Positions 1 to 8,934 of a DNA stretch of 64,000 bases are shown in pieces; position 1 is the stretch's first letter, and each line of letters begins with the position of its first letter. The translations under genes and the position numbers were made by a program. The DNA is from Dawidia soli (lineage in GTDB: Bacteria > Bacteroidota > Bacteroidia > Cytophagales > Cyclobacteriaceae): positions 58,819 through 122,818 of the forward strand of contig NZ_JAHESC010000023.1 in NCBI RefSeq assembly GCF_018598185.1, given 5' to 3'. The notes under the pieces are model-generated. The model saw only the letters and a program-made list of their open reading frames with translations. It did not search any database and was not told the origin of the DNA.

Positions 1-546
1 CCGATGATCACCTACGGAACAAACCCGGGCATGGGCATTAAGGTCATGGACCGCATTCCGACCGTAGAAGAGCTGAAAGACGTAACCGAACAAGCTTCGT
101 TTAAAAAGTCGCTGGAATATATGGGCCTCGAGCCCGGCTCGCAACTGTTGGGCAAGGCGGTGGACTACGTGTTCATCGGCAGCTGTACCAATGCCCGCAT
201 CGAAGACCTGCGCGCCGTGGCGTCACTGGTGAAAGGCCGCAAGAAGGCCGAGAACGTAGAGGTATGGGTAGTGCCGGGTTCCAAACAGGTAGAAGAACAA
301 GCCCGCAAGGAAGGCCTCGACAAAGTCTTCGAGGAGGCTGGTTTCCAGCTGCGCCAGCCCGGCTGCTCGGCTTGTCTCGGCATGAACGAAGACAAGATCC
401 CCGCGGGTAAATATTGCATCAGCACGTCAAACCGCAATTTCGAAGGACGTCAGGGACCGAAATCCCGCACCTTTCTCGCCAGCCCGCTCAGCGCCGCCGC
501 CGCGGCCATCACGGGTAAAGTAACAGATGTACGGAGCCTGGTATAA
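1..546 (+). CDS. leuC: 3-isopropylmalate dehydratase large subunit, C-terminal part
   Basis: The C-terminal ~181 residues of the aconitase-family enzyme that, with LeuD, isomerises 2-isopropylmalate to 3-isopropylmalate in leucine synthesis. The reading frame is open to base 1, so the N-terminal half lies outside the window. The visible part carries the three cysteines that bind the [4Fe-4S] cluster: one in [12 protein letters not shown] (residue 61 counted from the first in-frame Met at base 4) and two in [10 protein letters not shown] (121 and 124). The end, [18 protein letters not shown], is the conserved substrate-binding tail of the family. leuD follows after 28 bases, and leuB and leuA continue the operon. 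Confidence 0.97.
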   Translation, partial: PMITYGTNPGMGIKVMDRIPTVEELKDVTEQASFKKSLEYMGLEPGSQLLGKAVDYVFIGSCTNARIEDLRAVASLVKGRKKAENVEVWVVPGSKQVEEQARKEGLDKVFEEAGFQLRQPGCSACLGMNEDKIPAGKYCISTSNRNFEGRQGPKSRTFLASPLSAAAAAITGKVTDVRSLV

Positions 547-574
547 TTCCTTCTGGAGCGAAACGAAAGCATTT

Positions 575-1162
575 ATGTCGAAAGAAAAATTCACTACTCT
601 GAAAAGCTCGGCCGTACCACTGCCGATCGAAAATATTGATACCGACCAGATCATACCCGCGCGCTTTCTGAAAGCCACCACGCGCGACGGATTTGGCGAC
701 AACCTCTTCCGCGACTGGCGCTACAACAGCGACGACACGCCCAAGGCAGATTTTGTTTTGAACGATAAGACCTATACCGGCAAGATCCTGGTCGCCGGCA
801 AAAACTTCGGTTGCGGCAGCAGCCGCGAGCACGCAGCCTGGGCCATTGCCGATTATGGCTTCCGTGTCGTGATCTCGAGCTTCTTTGCCGACATCTTCAA
901 GAACAACGCGTTGAACAACGCCACCCTGCCGATCCAGGTAACAGACGCTTTTCTAAAAAGCGTATTTGCGGCGATCGAAAAAGATCCGAACACGCTCATT
1001 ACCGTAGACCTCGAAAACCAGCGCGTAACGCTGGCGGACGGTACGTCGGAGCCGTTCGACATCAATGCGTACAAGAAAACGTGCCTGGCCAACGGGTACG
1101 ACGACATTGATTACCTCCTGAGCCTGCGCGAGGAGATCCGCCAGTTTGATGTAGCGCACTAA
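575..1162 (+). CDS. leuD: 3-isopropylmalate dehydratase small subunit
   Basis: The 195-residue swivel-domain partner of LeuC, needed to complete the isopropylmalate isomerase active site in the cytoplasm. The family signature is visible in [15 protein letters not shown] near the N-terminus and [16 protein letters not shown] in the middle. The frame is open from an ATG at 527, but the homologous start is the ATG at 575 ([17 protein letters not shown]); the 527 start would overlap the end of leuC and add 16 unrelated residues. Length is normal for the family. It lies between leuC and leuB in the same direction, with short gaps that suggest one transcript. Confidence 0.96.
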   Translation: MSKEKFTTLKSSAVPLPIENIDTDQIIPARFLKATTRDGFGDNLFRDWRYNSDDTPKADFVLNDKTYTGKILVAGKNFGCGSSREHAAWAIADYGFRVVISSFFADIFKNNALNNATLPIQVTDAFLKSVFAAIEKDPNTLITVDLENQRVTLADGTSEPFDINAYKKTCLANGYDDIDYLLSLREEIRQFDVAH

Positions 1163-1213
1163 CTCTTAACCCTAAACCGATACTTGCTGCGTTGCAGCAA
1201 GCCCGTAAGAAAA

Positions 1214-2314
1214 ATGAAAAAGAAAATCGTAATCCTTCCCGGCGACGGCATTGGAAAAGAAGTGACGGCCTGTGGCAAGAAAGTGCTGGAGCAGGTAGCC
1301 GAATGTTTCGGTCACCAGTTCTCGTTCGACTATGCTACCATCGGCCACGAGGCGATCGAAGCGACCGGCACACCGCTGCCGGATGCTTCCCTGGAGAAGA
1401 TGAAGAACTGCGATGCCGTATTGTTCGGCGCTGTAGGGCACCCGAAGTATGACAACGACCCGTCGGCGAAAGTGCGCCCGGAGCAAGGTTTGCTCAAGAT
1501 GCGCAAGGAGCTGGGCCTGTATGCCAACCTGCGCCCCATCAAATTGTTTGATGAGCTGCTCGGGGCGTCCAGCATTAAGCCCGAGATCCTGAAAGGTGCC
1601 GATATCCTCTTCTTCCGCGAGCTGACCGGCGACGTATACTTTGGCGAGCGCGGCCGCAAGGACGAAGGCAAGACGGCGTACGATACCATGATCTACTCGC
1701 GTTATGAAGTAGAGCGCATCGCACACAAAGCATTCAAGGCGGCGCTGACCCGCGGTAAGAAAGTTACGTCGGTCGACAAAGCCAACGTGCTGGAAAGCTC
1801 ACGCCTTTGGCGCGAGGTGGTACAAGACGTAGCACGTCAATACCCGGATGTAGAAGTAGAGCACATGTTTGTAGACGCTGCCGCCATGAAGCTGATCCAG
1901 AACCCGCGCGGCTTTGACGTAGTGGTGACAGGCAACCTGTTTGGTGATATCCTCACAGACGAGGCCTCGCAGATCGCCGGCTCCATGGGCATGCTGGCCT
2001 CGGCATCTATAGGCGACACCGTCGGGCTATACGAGCCGATCCACGGCAGTGCGCACGACATTACCGGTAAAGGGATTGCCAACCCGCTGGCGTCGATCCT
2101 GTCGGCGGCGTTGCTGCTGGATATTTCCTTCGGTTTAAAAGAAGAGTCGGAAACGGTGATCAAGGCGGTGGAGAAGACGCTGCGCGAAGGATACCGCACC
2201 CGTGATATTGCCGATGCCACGACGGCCCATGAGAAGATCCTGGGTACGGAGGTGATGGGCAATGTAGTATGCAACAACGCCCGCATGCTGGTCAACTGCC
2301 AGGTAGCGGTATAG
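1214..2314 (+). CDS. leuB: 3-isopropylmalate dehydrogenase
   Basis: A 366-residue NAD-dependent decarboxylating dehydrogenase that converts 3-isopropylmalate to 4-methyl-2-oxopentanoate, the last-but-one step to leucine. It opens with the canonical [14 protein letters not shown] and keeps the substrate and metal region ([16 protein letters not shown], then VDKANVLE, and [13 protein letters not shown] with the Asp metal ligands) and the NAD-binding [18 protein letters not shown]. The ATG at 1214 was chosen because it starts the conserved beta strand directly; the frame extends upstream to 1184 without similarity. It lies 51 bases after leuD and 61 before leuA. Confidence 0.97.
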   Translation: MKKKIVILPGDGIGKEVTACGKKVLEQVAECFGHQFSFDYATIGHEAIEATGTPLPDASLEKMKNCDAVLFGAVGHPKYDNDPSAKVRPEQGLLKMRKELGLYANLRPIKLFDELLGASSIKPEILKGADILFFRELTGDVYFGERGRKDEGKTAYDTMIYSRYEVERIAHKAFKAALTRGKKVTSVDKANVLESSRLWREVVQDVARQYPDVEVEHMFVDAAAMKLIQNPRGFDVVVTGNLFGDILTDEASQIAGSMGMLASASIGDTVGLYEPIHGSAHDITGKGIANPLASILSAALLLDISFGLKEESETVIKAVEKTLREGYRTRDIADATTAHEKILGTEVMGNVVCNNARMLVNCQVAV

Positions 2315-2375
2315 ATACGAACGCAGACGCCACCACTTATATATAAACGAACATCAAAAGTCTTATTTCCAAACC

Positions 2376-3536
2376 ATGAGCAGAAAAATTGAAATCTTCG
2401 ACACTACGCTGCGCGATGGCGAGCAAGTGCCCGGCTGTCAATTGTCAACCGAAGAAAAGGTCGTCATAGCACGGGAGCTTGAGCTACTCGGTGTAGATGT
2501 GATCGAGGCAGGTTTCCCGATCTCGAGCCCTGGCGACTTTCTTTCCGTGGTGGAGCTTTCCAAAGCGGTGAGCACCGGTATCTGTGCGCTGACCCGGTCT
2601 AAAAAAGAAGATATCGATGTGGCTGCCGAAGCCCTGCACCATGCGAAGCGTGGCCGGATCCATACAGGCATCGGTTCGTCGGATATCCACATTAAAACCA
2701 AATTCAACAGCAGCCGCGAGAAGGTTCTCGAACAAGGCGTATGGGCCGTTAGTTATGCCAAGGCCAAGGGCTATGAAGTCGAGTTCTTTGCCGAAGACGC
2801 CGGCCGTGCCGACCTGGCCTTCCTGGCACAGATGGTGGAAGCCGTTATCGCTGCCGGTGCCGACGTGGTGAACATACCCGACACGACGGGCTACTGCCTG
2901 CCGCACCTGTATGGCAAACGCATTCAGTACCTGTTCGAGCATGTGAAGAACATTCACAAGGCTACGATCTCGGTGCATTGCCACAACGACCTGGGCATGG
3001 CTACCGCCAACACCATGGCCGGCCTGATCGCCGGCGCGGGACAGGCCGAAGTGACCATCAACGGTATCGGCGAGCGCGCGGGCAACACGTCGCTGGAAGA
3101 AGTAGCGATGATCATCCGCACGCACAAAGACCTGGATTTACATACCAACATCGTTTCAGAGCGTCTTTACGGTGTCAGCAACCTGGTGTCGGACATGATG
3201 CGCATGCCCGTGCAGCCCAACAAGGCCATCGTGGGGGCGAATGCGTTCGCGCACTCGTCGGGCATACACCAGGACGGCTTCCTGAAGAACTCGGAGAACT
3301 ACGAGATCATCAACCCTTCCGACGTGGGCGTGCCGACATCGTCGATCGTGCTCACGGCCCGCAGCGGTCGCGCGGCGCTGAAGCACCGCCTGGAGTTACT
3401 GGGCTACCAGCCGAGCAAGCCCGAGCTGGATCAGCTGTACGAAGCATTCCTGATCGTGGCCGACGAAAAGAAAAATGTCAACGACGCAGACCTGATGGTG
3501 ATCGCCGCGAACACCTCCCTGCTGGTACAGAAATAG
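2376..3536 (+). CDS. leuA: 2-isopropylmalate synthase, short form without regulatory domain
   Basis: Condenses acetyl-CoA with 2-oxoisovalerate, the committed step of leucine synthesis. The HMG-CoA-lyase-like TIM barrel is complete: [17 protein letters not shown] with the catalytic Arg and metal-binding Asp, EFFAEDAGR, the [13 protein letters not shown] metal ligands, NGIGERAGN, and the linker motif [11 protein letters not shown]. At 386 residues it stops where E. coli-type enzymes (over 500 residues) continue into the leucine-binding LeuA dimer domain. Short forms are, to my knowledge, common in Bacteroidota. Homocitrate or citramalate synthase are alternatives on sequence alone, but position inside leuCDB supports leuA. 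A strong hairpin terminator follows. Confidence 0.93.
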   Translation: MSRKIEIFDTTLRDGEQVPGCQLSTEEKVVIARELELLGVDVIEAGFPISSPGDFLSVVELSKAVSTGICALTRSKKEDIDVAAEALHHAKRGRIHTGIGSSDIHIKTKFNSSREKVLEQGVWAVSYAKAKGYEVEFFAEDAGRADLAFLAQMVEAVIAAGADVVNIPDTTGYCLPHLYGKRIQYLFEHVKNIHKATISVHCHNDLGMATANTMAGLIAGAGQAEVTINGIGERAGNTSLEEVAMIIRTHKDLDLHTNIVSERLYGVSNLVSDMMRMPVQPNKAIVGANAFAHSSGIHQDGFLKNSENYEIINPSDVGVPTSSIVLTARSGRAALKHRLELLGYQPSKPELDQLYEAFLIVADEKKNVNDADLMVIAANTSLLVQK

Positions 3537-3561
3537 TTTCAAGCCAAACCTCCCAAACCCC

Positions 3562-3592
3562 AAAAGGCATCATCGCAAGGTGATGCCTTTTT
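3562..3592 (+). terminator. Rho-independent terminator of the leu operon
   Basis: An 11-bp perfect stem, AAAAGGCATCA at 3562-3572 with TGATGCCTTTT at 3581-3591, closes an 8-base loop and runs into a T-tract. It begins 26 bases after the leuA stop. The flanking A-run makes it potentially bidirectional, but no minus-strand gene ends nearby. Confidence 0.88.
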
Positions 3593-3620
3593 GCTGGTTC
3601 CGTTCTTTCCGCTACCTTCA
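3588..3620 (+). promoter_or_regulatory. Candidate Bacteroidota-type promoter for the isomerase-acyltransferase pair
   Basis: TTTTTG (3588-3593) and TACCTTCA (3613-3620) are separated by 19 bases, fitting the Bacteroidota sigma-A pattern TTTG-N19-TAnnTTTG with one or two mismatches in the -7 element. The -33 element sits in the T-tract of the leu terminator. The next start codon is at 3639. Confidence 0.45.
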
Positions 3621-3638
3621 TGTCCGGAACCGCCTGCT

Positions 3639-4472
3639 ATGCAACCCTCTCTGAAAAGTCTCTGCTTTTTAGTCATACTTCTTATTTCCGTATCCCGGCT
3701 GAACGCCCAGGAGATCGGCTTACAATTGTACAGTTTACGCCATCAGTTTGCGAAGGACGTGCCCGGCACCATGGCCAAAGTGGAGGCGATGGGCATCCGC
3801 GAGGTGGAAATGGCGGGCACGTATGGGCTGGCGTTTCCCGAAATGATCAAGCTGATCGCCAAGCACAAGCTCCAGGTCATCAGCTTTGGCGCCGACTTCG
3901 AGCGCCTGGAAAAGGCCCCCCAGCAGGTAGCCGACGAGGCACGGGCGTACGGCGCCAAGTTCGTGGTATGCGCCTGGATCCCGTTCGGGGATATGTTCGA
4001 CTCCGACGATGTGAACTACGCGGCATCGGTCTTTAACGAGGCCGGCAAGGTGATGGCGCGCAACGGCCTGCTGCTGTGTTACCATCCGCATGGCTACGAG
4101 TTTCAACCCTACGAGTCGGGCACCGTGTTCGACTATATGGTAGACGCGCTGGACTCGCGGTATGTATACTTTGAAATGGATGTGTTCTGGATCAAACAGG
4201 CCGGGCAGGACCCGGTGGCGTTGCTGAAGAAATATTCCACCCGTTGGGTATTGCTGCACCTGAAGGACCGCAAGCGCGGTACGCCCAATAGCCACGACGG
4301 TAAGGCGCCTGACGAAACCAACGTGGTGCTGGGCCAGGGCGATGTGGGCATTGCAGCGGTGATGAAAGAGGCAAAGACGATGGGCATCCAGCATTTTTTT
4401 ATTGAAGACGAATCGCCCAAAGCCGAACAGCAGATTCCGAAGAGCCTGGCCTATCTCAAAACCTTAAAATAG
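3639..4472 (+). CDS. Secreted sugar phosphate isomerase/epimerase-like TIM-barrel protein
   Basis: A 277-residue protein of the xylose-isomerase-like TIM-barrel superfamily (AP endonuclease 2 fold). Residues 1-23 form a signal peptide ending LNAQ, so it is exported, as many Bacteroidota members are. The barrel begins EIGLQLYSLRHQF and contains HPHGYEFQPY, YFEMDVFWIKQAG and a late HFFIEDE, which look like the acidic and histidine metal ligands of the family. The ATG at 3639 gives the signal peptide; the frame is open from 3591 but that would start inside the terminator. The substrate is unknown. An acyltransferase gene follows after 10 bases, so the two are probably cotranscribed. Confidence 0.8.
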   Translation: MQPSLKSLCFLVILLISVSRLNAQEIGLQLYSLRHQFAKDVPGTMAKVEAMGIREVEMAGTYGLAFPEMIKLIAKHKLQVISFGADFERLEKAPQQVADEARAYGAKFVVCAWIPFGDMFDSDDVNYAASVFNEAGKVMARNGLLLCYHPHGYEFQPYESGTVFDYMVDALDSRYVYFEMDVFWIKQAGQDPVALLKKYSTRWVLLHLKDRKRGTPNSHDGKAPDETNVVLGQGDVGIAAVMKEAKTMGIQHFFIEDESPKAEQQIPKSLAYLKTLK

Positions 4473-4482
4473 AACGGCCTCC

Positions 4483-5625
4483 ATGCAGGAGACTATACCT
4501 CGTAAGAGATACTTTGAAAACCTGGACGGTCTGCGGTTTCTCCTGGCACTTGTCGTGTTCCTTTCACACTCGCAATTTGGCGCAGCCCTCAAGGAAGTTT
4601 GTAACAGTGACTTTTTAAAGCGGTTCATCGAAGTATTCACCACCGGATATTACGGCGTGTCATTCTTTTTCGTGCTGAGCGGCTTCCTCATTACCTACCT
4701 CATGCTCGAGGAACAGGAGACAACAAGCTACTTCAATGTACGAAACTTCTATATCCGCCGCATCCTCCGCATCTGGCCGGTATACTACGCCGCGCTGCTT
4801 TTTTCATTCGTGCTCTATCCCCTGGTAAAAGTCTACGTGGGCTACACCGATCAGAACCCGTACAACTTCCTCTACCAGGCATTCTTCCTGGCGAACTTCG
4901 ACAGTATACACGTCCGCGAAGCGGGACTGGCCGATGTTGCACCAATGATGGTCGGTATAAACTGGTCGGTGTCGGTAGAAGAACAATTTTATGTGGTCTG
5001 GCCGCTACTCTTTCTGGTGTTCCGTGGTAAAAAATTCATCGTGGCGGTGGTCATTACATTTATTACAAGCTGTTTGTTCCGCGGCGCGGATATCAGCCCG
5101 GCTGCCCTATACTACCATACACTTTCGATGGCGGCAGACCTGGCGTTGGGGGCGGGATTTGCCTACCTGGCGTTTTATCGCGAAGCTGCGGTGATCGGAT
5201 TCTTTAAGCGCCTACCGCGTATTGCCGTGATCCTGGCATACGCCGCGGGTATCCTGTTCATGATGTACCGGGACCGGCTGTTACCGGGTCTTCACGGGCT
5301 GGTATTTCCGCGTGTCATCAACACGTTGTTCTATAGCTTTATTATCCTCGAGCAGTGCTATTCGCCCCACTCCTTCTATAAGTTCTCGCACGCCAAACGC
5401 ATGTCCTCGTTTGGCAAGTACACCTACGCACTGTACATGCTCCATCCCATCGGCATCCAGGCCGCGATCATCCTTTTTCGGTACGCCGGCCTGGACCGCG
5501 AAACCAGTTTCGGGATGGCCATGCTGTACGTACTGATCGCTCTCCTGGTGGCGATGCCGTTGTCAATGGCTAGCTACCACCTGATGGAAAAGAAATTTCT
5601 CGCCCTCCGAAAGAAATTCTATTAG
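4483..5625 (+). CDS. Acyltransferase 3 family membrane protein (OafA/YrhL type)
   Basis: A 380-residue polytopic inner-membrane O-acyltransferase. The N-terminal motif YFENLDGLRFLLALVVFLSH contains the conserved Arg after the DG-x-R motif and the catalytic-type His; TGYYGVSFFFVLSGFLIT and WSVSVEEQFYVVWPLLF are the next family hallmarks. About ten hydrophobic segments are visible. Such enzymes transfer acetyl or other acyl groups to extracytoplasmic sugars such as O-antigen or exopolysaccharide. The acceptor here cannot be deduced. It sits 10 bases behind a secreted sugar-isomerase-like gene. Confidence 0.88.
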   Translation: MQETIPRKRYFENLDGLRFLLALVVFLSHSQFGAALKEVCNSDFLKRFIEVFTTGYYGVSFFFVLSGFLITYLMLEEQETTSYFNVRNFYIRRILRIWPVYYAALLFSFVLYPLVKVYVGYTDQNPYNFLYQAFFLANFDSIHVREAGLADVAPMMVGINWSVSVEEQFYVVWPLLFLVFRGKKFIVAVVITFITSCLFRGADISPAALYYHTLSMAADLALGAGFAYLAFYREAAVIGFFKRLPRIAVILAYAAGILFMMYRDRLLPGLHGLVFPRVINTLFYSFIILEQCYSPHSFYKFSHAKRMSSFGKYTYALYMLHPIGIQAAIILFRYAGLDRETSFGMAMLYVLIALLVAMPLSMASYHLMEKKFLALRKKFY

Positions 5626-5632
5626 GCCAACA

Positions 5633-5680
5633 CAGCCCTGTAAGGGCGCAACAAATTAGCCCAGGCAGGCGCGTCACCGG
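5633..5680. repeat. Family A palindromic intergenic repeat
   Basis: Contains AGCCCTGTAAGGGCGCAAC followed by AGCCCAGGC. The CCCTGTAAGGG core is a small palindrome. The same arrangement recurs near 10.5, 11.5, 23.4 and 31.8 kb in this window, always between genes. Confidence 0.7.
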
Positions 5681-5710
5681 TGCCAAGTACTTGTCCGACA
5701 ACTGGCCGAT

Positions 5711-5727
5711 GGCTGCGGTCTCTGACC
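5711..5727. repeat. Family B palindrome GCGGTCTCTGACCGCC
   Basis: A 16-base imperfect palindrome, reverse complement of the GGCGGTCGGAGACCGC motif found at 63680-63696 and 63885-63900. It sits between two convergent genes, next to a family A copy. Confidence 0.6.
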
Positions 5728-5753
5728 GCCTTTTACCGGTTGGATAAAGATGT

Positions 5754-6671
5754 TTACGCCCGAATGCTCTTAAACCCCGCATACCCCTTGCAATAGTTTA
5801 ACACGAGCCGGTATTCCTTCAGCACTTCCATACCCACCGACGCATAGTTCTGCCATTGCGCATAAATGATACCGGTTGTGAGATTTTTCATTTCCATGGA
5901 CGCCAGGAGCAGTTTATCCGACAGTGTCTCATAGCCTTTGATCAAACCATTGAACCCGCGGCCCAGCGTGCGTGACGGGCCCTTGCGATAGCTGCACAGG
6001 TCAGTCGTCTTTAATAGCAGACCGCGGGCAGAGCCAGTGTCGATCATGAGGTTGCAAGCCTGGCCTTTCTCCTGCTTTTGGAGAAAGACCGTGGCTTGTA
6101 TCAGGGGGCGCGAGTCGGTGACTTCAATCGGTACATGCTGATAGCCGTCGGGCAGGGAGGCCGTGGCGGCGGGGCGCAGGGTTATTTCCTGGTTGCCGGG
6201 ATGCAGCTCCACTTCAAATTTGATAAACAGGTCGTAGCCGATCACGCCGTGTACATTCGGATATTCACTGAAGAGATTCTGCTCGGGAATGATCACGACG
6301 GGGATGCGGTTGCCGAGCACGGCGTCGATCGCTACTGTGTTGCCGAGGGAGAGCTTGCCTTGTACCGTGCGGCCGGTGCCGAGGCCGGAGAACTCTACGT
6401 GGCGGTTGGGCTCGGTACGAAACAGCTTGCTGAATTTTTTTCCGAACAGTACGAGGTTGCGACAGCCGGTGTCAAGTATCAGGTTGACCTGTATGGAGTC
6501 GTTGATGCGTACGGGCAGTACGATGAGGTTGTTGATGACGGTATAGTTGAACTTTGTTTCCCGCAGGTGTGAAGGGAGATAAAACCCTGCTTCGGTCGGT
6601 GTGTGGAGCGCAAAACACGGTGTGCCCAGCAAGAGCACGCCTGCGACGATGATCCGGTAAAATGTAGCCAT
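5754..6671 (-). CDS. Secreted aspartic protease-like protein with two DTG half-sites
   Basis: A 305-residue exported protein (signal peptide about 1-21). Two retropepsin-like half-sites are visible: NLILDTGCRNLVLFG (Asp67) and NLMIDTGSARGLLL (Asp211), each followed by hydrophobic residues, consistent with a bilobed aspartic protease built from two fused halves. GVIGYDLF at ~143 matches the hydrophobic-hydrophobic-Gly motif after the first site. Many Bacteroidota relatives carry a PDZ domain; none is seen here. The start ATG at 6671 gives a good signal sequence. The substrate is unknown. No partner gene is close on the same strand. Confidence 0.75.
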   Translation of the reverse strand: MATFYRIIVAGVLLLGTPCFALHTPTEAGFYLPSHLRETKFNYTVINNLIVLPVRINDSIQVNLILDTGCRNLVLFGKKFSKLFRTEPNRHVEFSGLGTGRTVQGKLSLGNTVAIDAVLGNRIPVVIIPEQNLFSEYPNVHGVIGYDLFIKFEVELHPGNQEITLRPAATASLPDGYQHVPIEVTDSRPLIQATVFLQKQEKGQACNLMIDTGSARGLLLKTTDLCSYRKGPSRTLGRGFNGLIKGYETLSDKLLLASMEMKNLTTGIIYAQWQNYASVGMEVLKEYRLVLNYCKGYAGFKSIRA

Positions 6672-6853
6672 ACCCAGTGTGATTAGGCTATGAAACTACC
6701 GGAATGCTATCGGCTGGGAAACACGCAGAAAGGCTGATTTTTATACCGCACCGAAAGCGGCATGCCGTGGCGCGTCCAAAGGGTTACACAAGAAGTCGGT
6801 AGGTGGAAGGGTAAATATACCGCGATTCTCTCCCGCGGCCTGCGGTACAAACA
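6672..6853. other. Intergenic region with no gene seen
   Basis: Upstream of the minus-strand aspartic protease and downstream of the S8 protease terminator. I see no convincing ORF, RNA or repeat, and no clear -33/-7 pair on the minus strand. Confidence 0.5.
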
Positions 6854-6884
6854 AAAGAGGCGCCCCTTTACGGAACGCCTCTTT
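6854..6884 (-). terminator. Terminator of the S8 protease gene
   Basis: A 9-bp stem, AAAGAGGCG (6854-6862) with CGCCTCTTT (6876-6884). Read on the minus strand it follows the protease stop by 22 bases and runs into TTTTGTTTG, a usable U-tract. Confidence 0.8.
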
Positions 6885-6906
6885 GTTATAACATCTATAC
6901 TATATT

Positions 6907-8595
6907 TTATTTGCTTTTGGGCTGCGTCTTGATGGTAGCGGCCAGTCTGACGGCTTCATAAGCGTTCACCAGACCGCCCGTGTTGCTGAGGTCACTGAAC
7001 GGCACCTCGTCGTGCGTGCCGGGCTTGATCACTTTCAGACCATCGAACTTGCGGGTAGACTGACGCAGGATGTCTTTTAATTGTGCGGCAGTCAGGTCGG
7101 GGAAGTAGGAGAGTACCACCGCGGCAACGCCGGCAGCGGCGGGGCTGGCCATGCTGGTGCCCTGCAGGTTTTCGTACGTGTTGTGGGGCGTAGTAGAATA
7201 GATCTGTACGCCGGGTGAGAACAGGTCTACTGTTTTCTTGCCGTAGTTCGAGAATGAGCCTACGAAGTTCGAGTCTGCACCGAAAGAGGAGGCGCCGATC
7301 TCCAGCCAGTTTTTGGCTTCGCCGCCCTTCAGGTATTTACGGTTGGGGAAGTTAGACTCGACGTCGGTGTTGTCGCCGTCGTTACCGGCTGCGTGCACGA
7401 GCAGAACGCCTTTTGACTCGGCGTATTTTACGGCCTTATCGACCAGCTCCTTGTTGGGCGAGAAGGCTTTGCCGAAGCTCATGTTGATGATCTTCGCGCC
7501 GTTGTCGGCTGCATAGATAATGGCGTTGGCTACGTCCTTGTCGCGTTCGTCACCGTTGGGCACAGCGCGTACGGACATGATGCGGACGTTGTCGGCAATG
7601 CCTCTCACGCCGATGTTGTTCTTGCGGTTGGCACCGATGATGCCGGCTACGTGTGTGCCGTGTTTGGGATCAGGGCCAGCTACATCGTTGTTGCCATAGT
7701 TCTTTTCGGTCATGTTCTTCGGATCGTCACCCACCACCGTGCGTGCGTTGAAGTCGAGGTTGTAACCGTAGTTTACGGCAGTGCCGAAGTGGTCTACCGC
7801 TTCCTTGAGCATGTCTACATAGCGTTGCAGACCTTCCAGAAACTCGCTGACGAGGATGTCTTCATCAATAGAGCCGAGCACTTCCGTCAGGATGGCTTTG
7901 GCCTGGCGCAGCGTGTCGCTGGTAGGGTTGATGGTCGTCAGGGTGGATTTGCTGAGCGGCTTGCCTACACTGCGGGAAAGAATGCTGTCGCAGAACGAGA
8001 GATTCTCCATGGCGCTGGCATACATGGTGTACTGGCCGTTGTATTCATCGTACTGATCCTTGTTGGCTTTGAAGTCGCGCTCGTATTTAAACTTCACGCG
8101 CTTCCAGTATTCATATTCGGCTTTGTCTTTTTTGCCCACTTTGGCCTCTTCGATGTTTTCGTATTTGGGTTTGAGGCGTTTGTATTCGCGGGTCACTTCA
8201 TACGTGTCCTGGTCGACGTTCCCGTTCTTGCCGCCGATGAAGTTCCAGCCGTGTACGTCGTCGATGTAGCCGTTCTTGTCATCGTCGATACCGTTGCCGG
8301 GGATCTCGTCTTCGTTCGTCCAGATAATGTCTTTGAGGTCTTCATGGTCGATGTCGATGCCCGAATCGATCACTGCCACCAGTACCGTTTTAGAGGGTTT
8401 TCCTTTGAGGAGCGTGTTATAGGCCTTTTCGGCGCTGACGCCCTGCACATGGTCATCTTGCGGATCGCGTAAGAACCAGTCGGAAGGTGTCGTTATTGTA
8501 TCTTCTTGTTGGTTTTCTGCCTGAAAGGCAGCTGCCCAATGGGCTGAGAGGGTCATAATTGCCGCAACTACCACCCCTGCTTTTCGTGTCATCAT
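6907..8595 (-). CDS. Subtilisin-like (S8) serine protease with a long helical insertion
   Basis: A 562-residue exported protease; the N-terminus has a signal peptide of about 23 residues. The catalytic triad is complete: Asp77 in VAVIDSGIDIDHEDL, His312 in KHGTHVAGIIGA, Ser481 in GTSMASPAAAG, with the oxyanion Asn in HAAGNDGD (405). Asp and His are normally 30-60 residues apart in subtilisins; here about 235 residues separate them, and residues ~125-290 are rich in Lys, Glu and Tyr and look helical. No prodomain or type IX sorting domain is obvious. It is a single gene with its own terminator. Confidence 0.92.
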   Translation of the reverse strand: MMTRKAGVVVAAIMTLSAHWAAAFQAENQQEDTITTPSDWFLRDPQDDHVQGVSAEKAYNTLLKGKPSKTVLVAVIDSGIDIDHEDLKDIIWTNEDEIPGNGIDDDKNGYIDDVHGWNFIGGKNGNVDQDTYEVTREYKRLKPKYENIEEAKVGKKDKAEYEYWKRVKFKYERDFKANKDQYDEYNGQYTMYASAMENLSFCDSILSRSVGKPLSKSTLTTINPTSDTLRQAKAILTEVLGSIDEDILVSEFLEGLQRYVDMLKEAVDHFGTAVNYGYNLDFNARTVVGDDPKNMTEKNYGNNDVAGPDPKHGTHVAGIIGANRKNNIGVRGIADNVRIMSVRAVPNGDERDKDVANAIIYAADNGAKIINMSFGKAFSPNKELVDKAVKYAESKGVLLVHAAGNDGDNTDVESNFPNRKYLKGGEAKNWLEIGASSFGADSNFVGSFSNYGKKTVDLFSPGVQIYSTTPHNTYENLQGTSMASPAAAGVAAVVLSYFPDLTAAQLKDILRQSTRKFDGLKVIKPGTHDEVPFSDLSNTGGLVNAYEAVRLAATIKTQPKSK

Positions 8596-8793
8596 AAATC
8601 GTTGGTTTTCAAGTCAACAAGCGCGCAAGATAACGAGTTATGGTTTAAATCCGGTATCGTTTATATGCGCGGGTTGTTTTTTTAGAATCTGGCAAATCAC
8701 GCGCCGATCTTACCTCGGTGACACCCCGGAAGAGACAAATCAGCGTCGCAACAGAGAATGTAGCAACTTTGATGACAGAAAACCGCTACGCCT
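8596..8793. other. Intergenic region upstream of the S8 protease
   Basis: AT-richer DNA with no repeat or RNA recognised. A minus-strand TATCTTGC lies at a plausible promoter distance from the S8 start, but no matching -33 element is found. Confidence 0.4.
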
Positions 8794-8934
8794 ATGATCC
8801 TCGTATTTACTTCAATAGTCGCGTTTTTTACCGTTTTTTTCGTGTGCGCCGGTAAGATGAACAACGATGTGACGTGGCCTGGATTGGTCCGGCTTTTTCC
8901 GCGTCTGGCGCGGTTATTTCCATTCGCGGACTAG
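8794..8934 (+). CDS. Possible small membrane peptide, 46 residues
   Basis: An ATG-initiated ORF reading MILVFTSIVAFFTVFFVCAG, then a short basic-aromatic tail ending RLFPFAD. The first 20 residues could span a membrane, with a positively charged tail (two Lys-Arg clusters). The 3' end overlaps the tail of the convergent regulator gene by 21 bases. No homologue is recognised, and coding status is uncertain; it may be chance. Confidence 0.25.
   Translation: MILVFTSIVAFFTVFFVCAGKMNNDVTWPGLVRLFPRLARLFPFAD

Noticed and set aside
7651..8472. 273-codon open frame on the plus strand inside the S8 protease gene
   Set aside because: It is antisense to a complete, well-conserved protease, low in complexity (Val/Phe/Asp-rich) and has no homology to any family I know.
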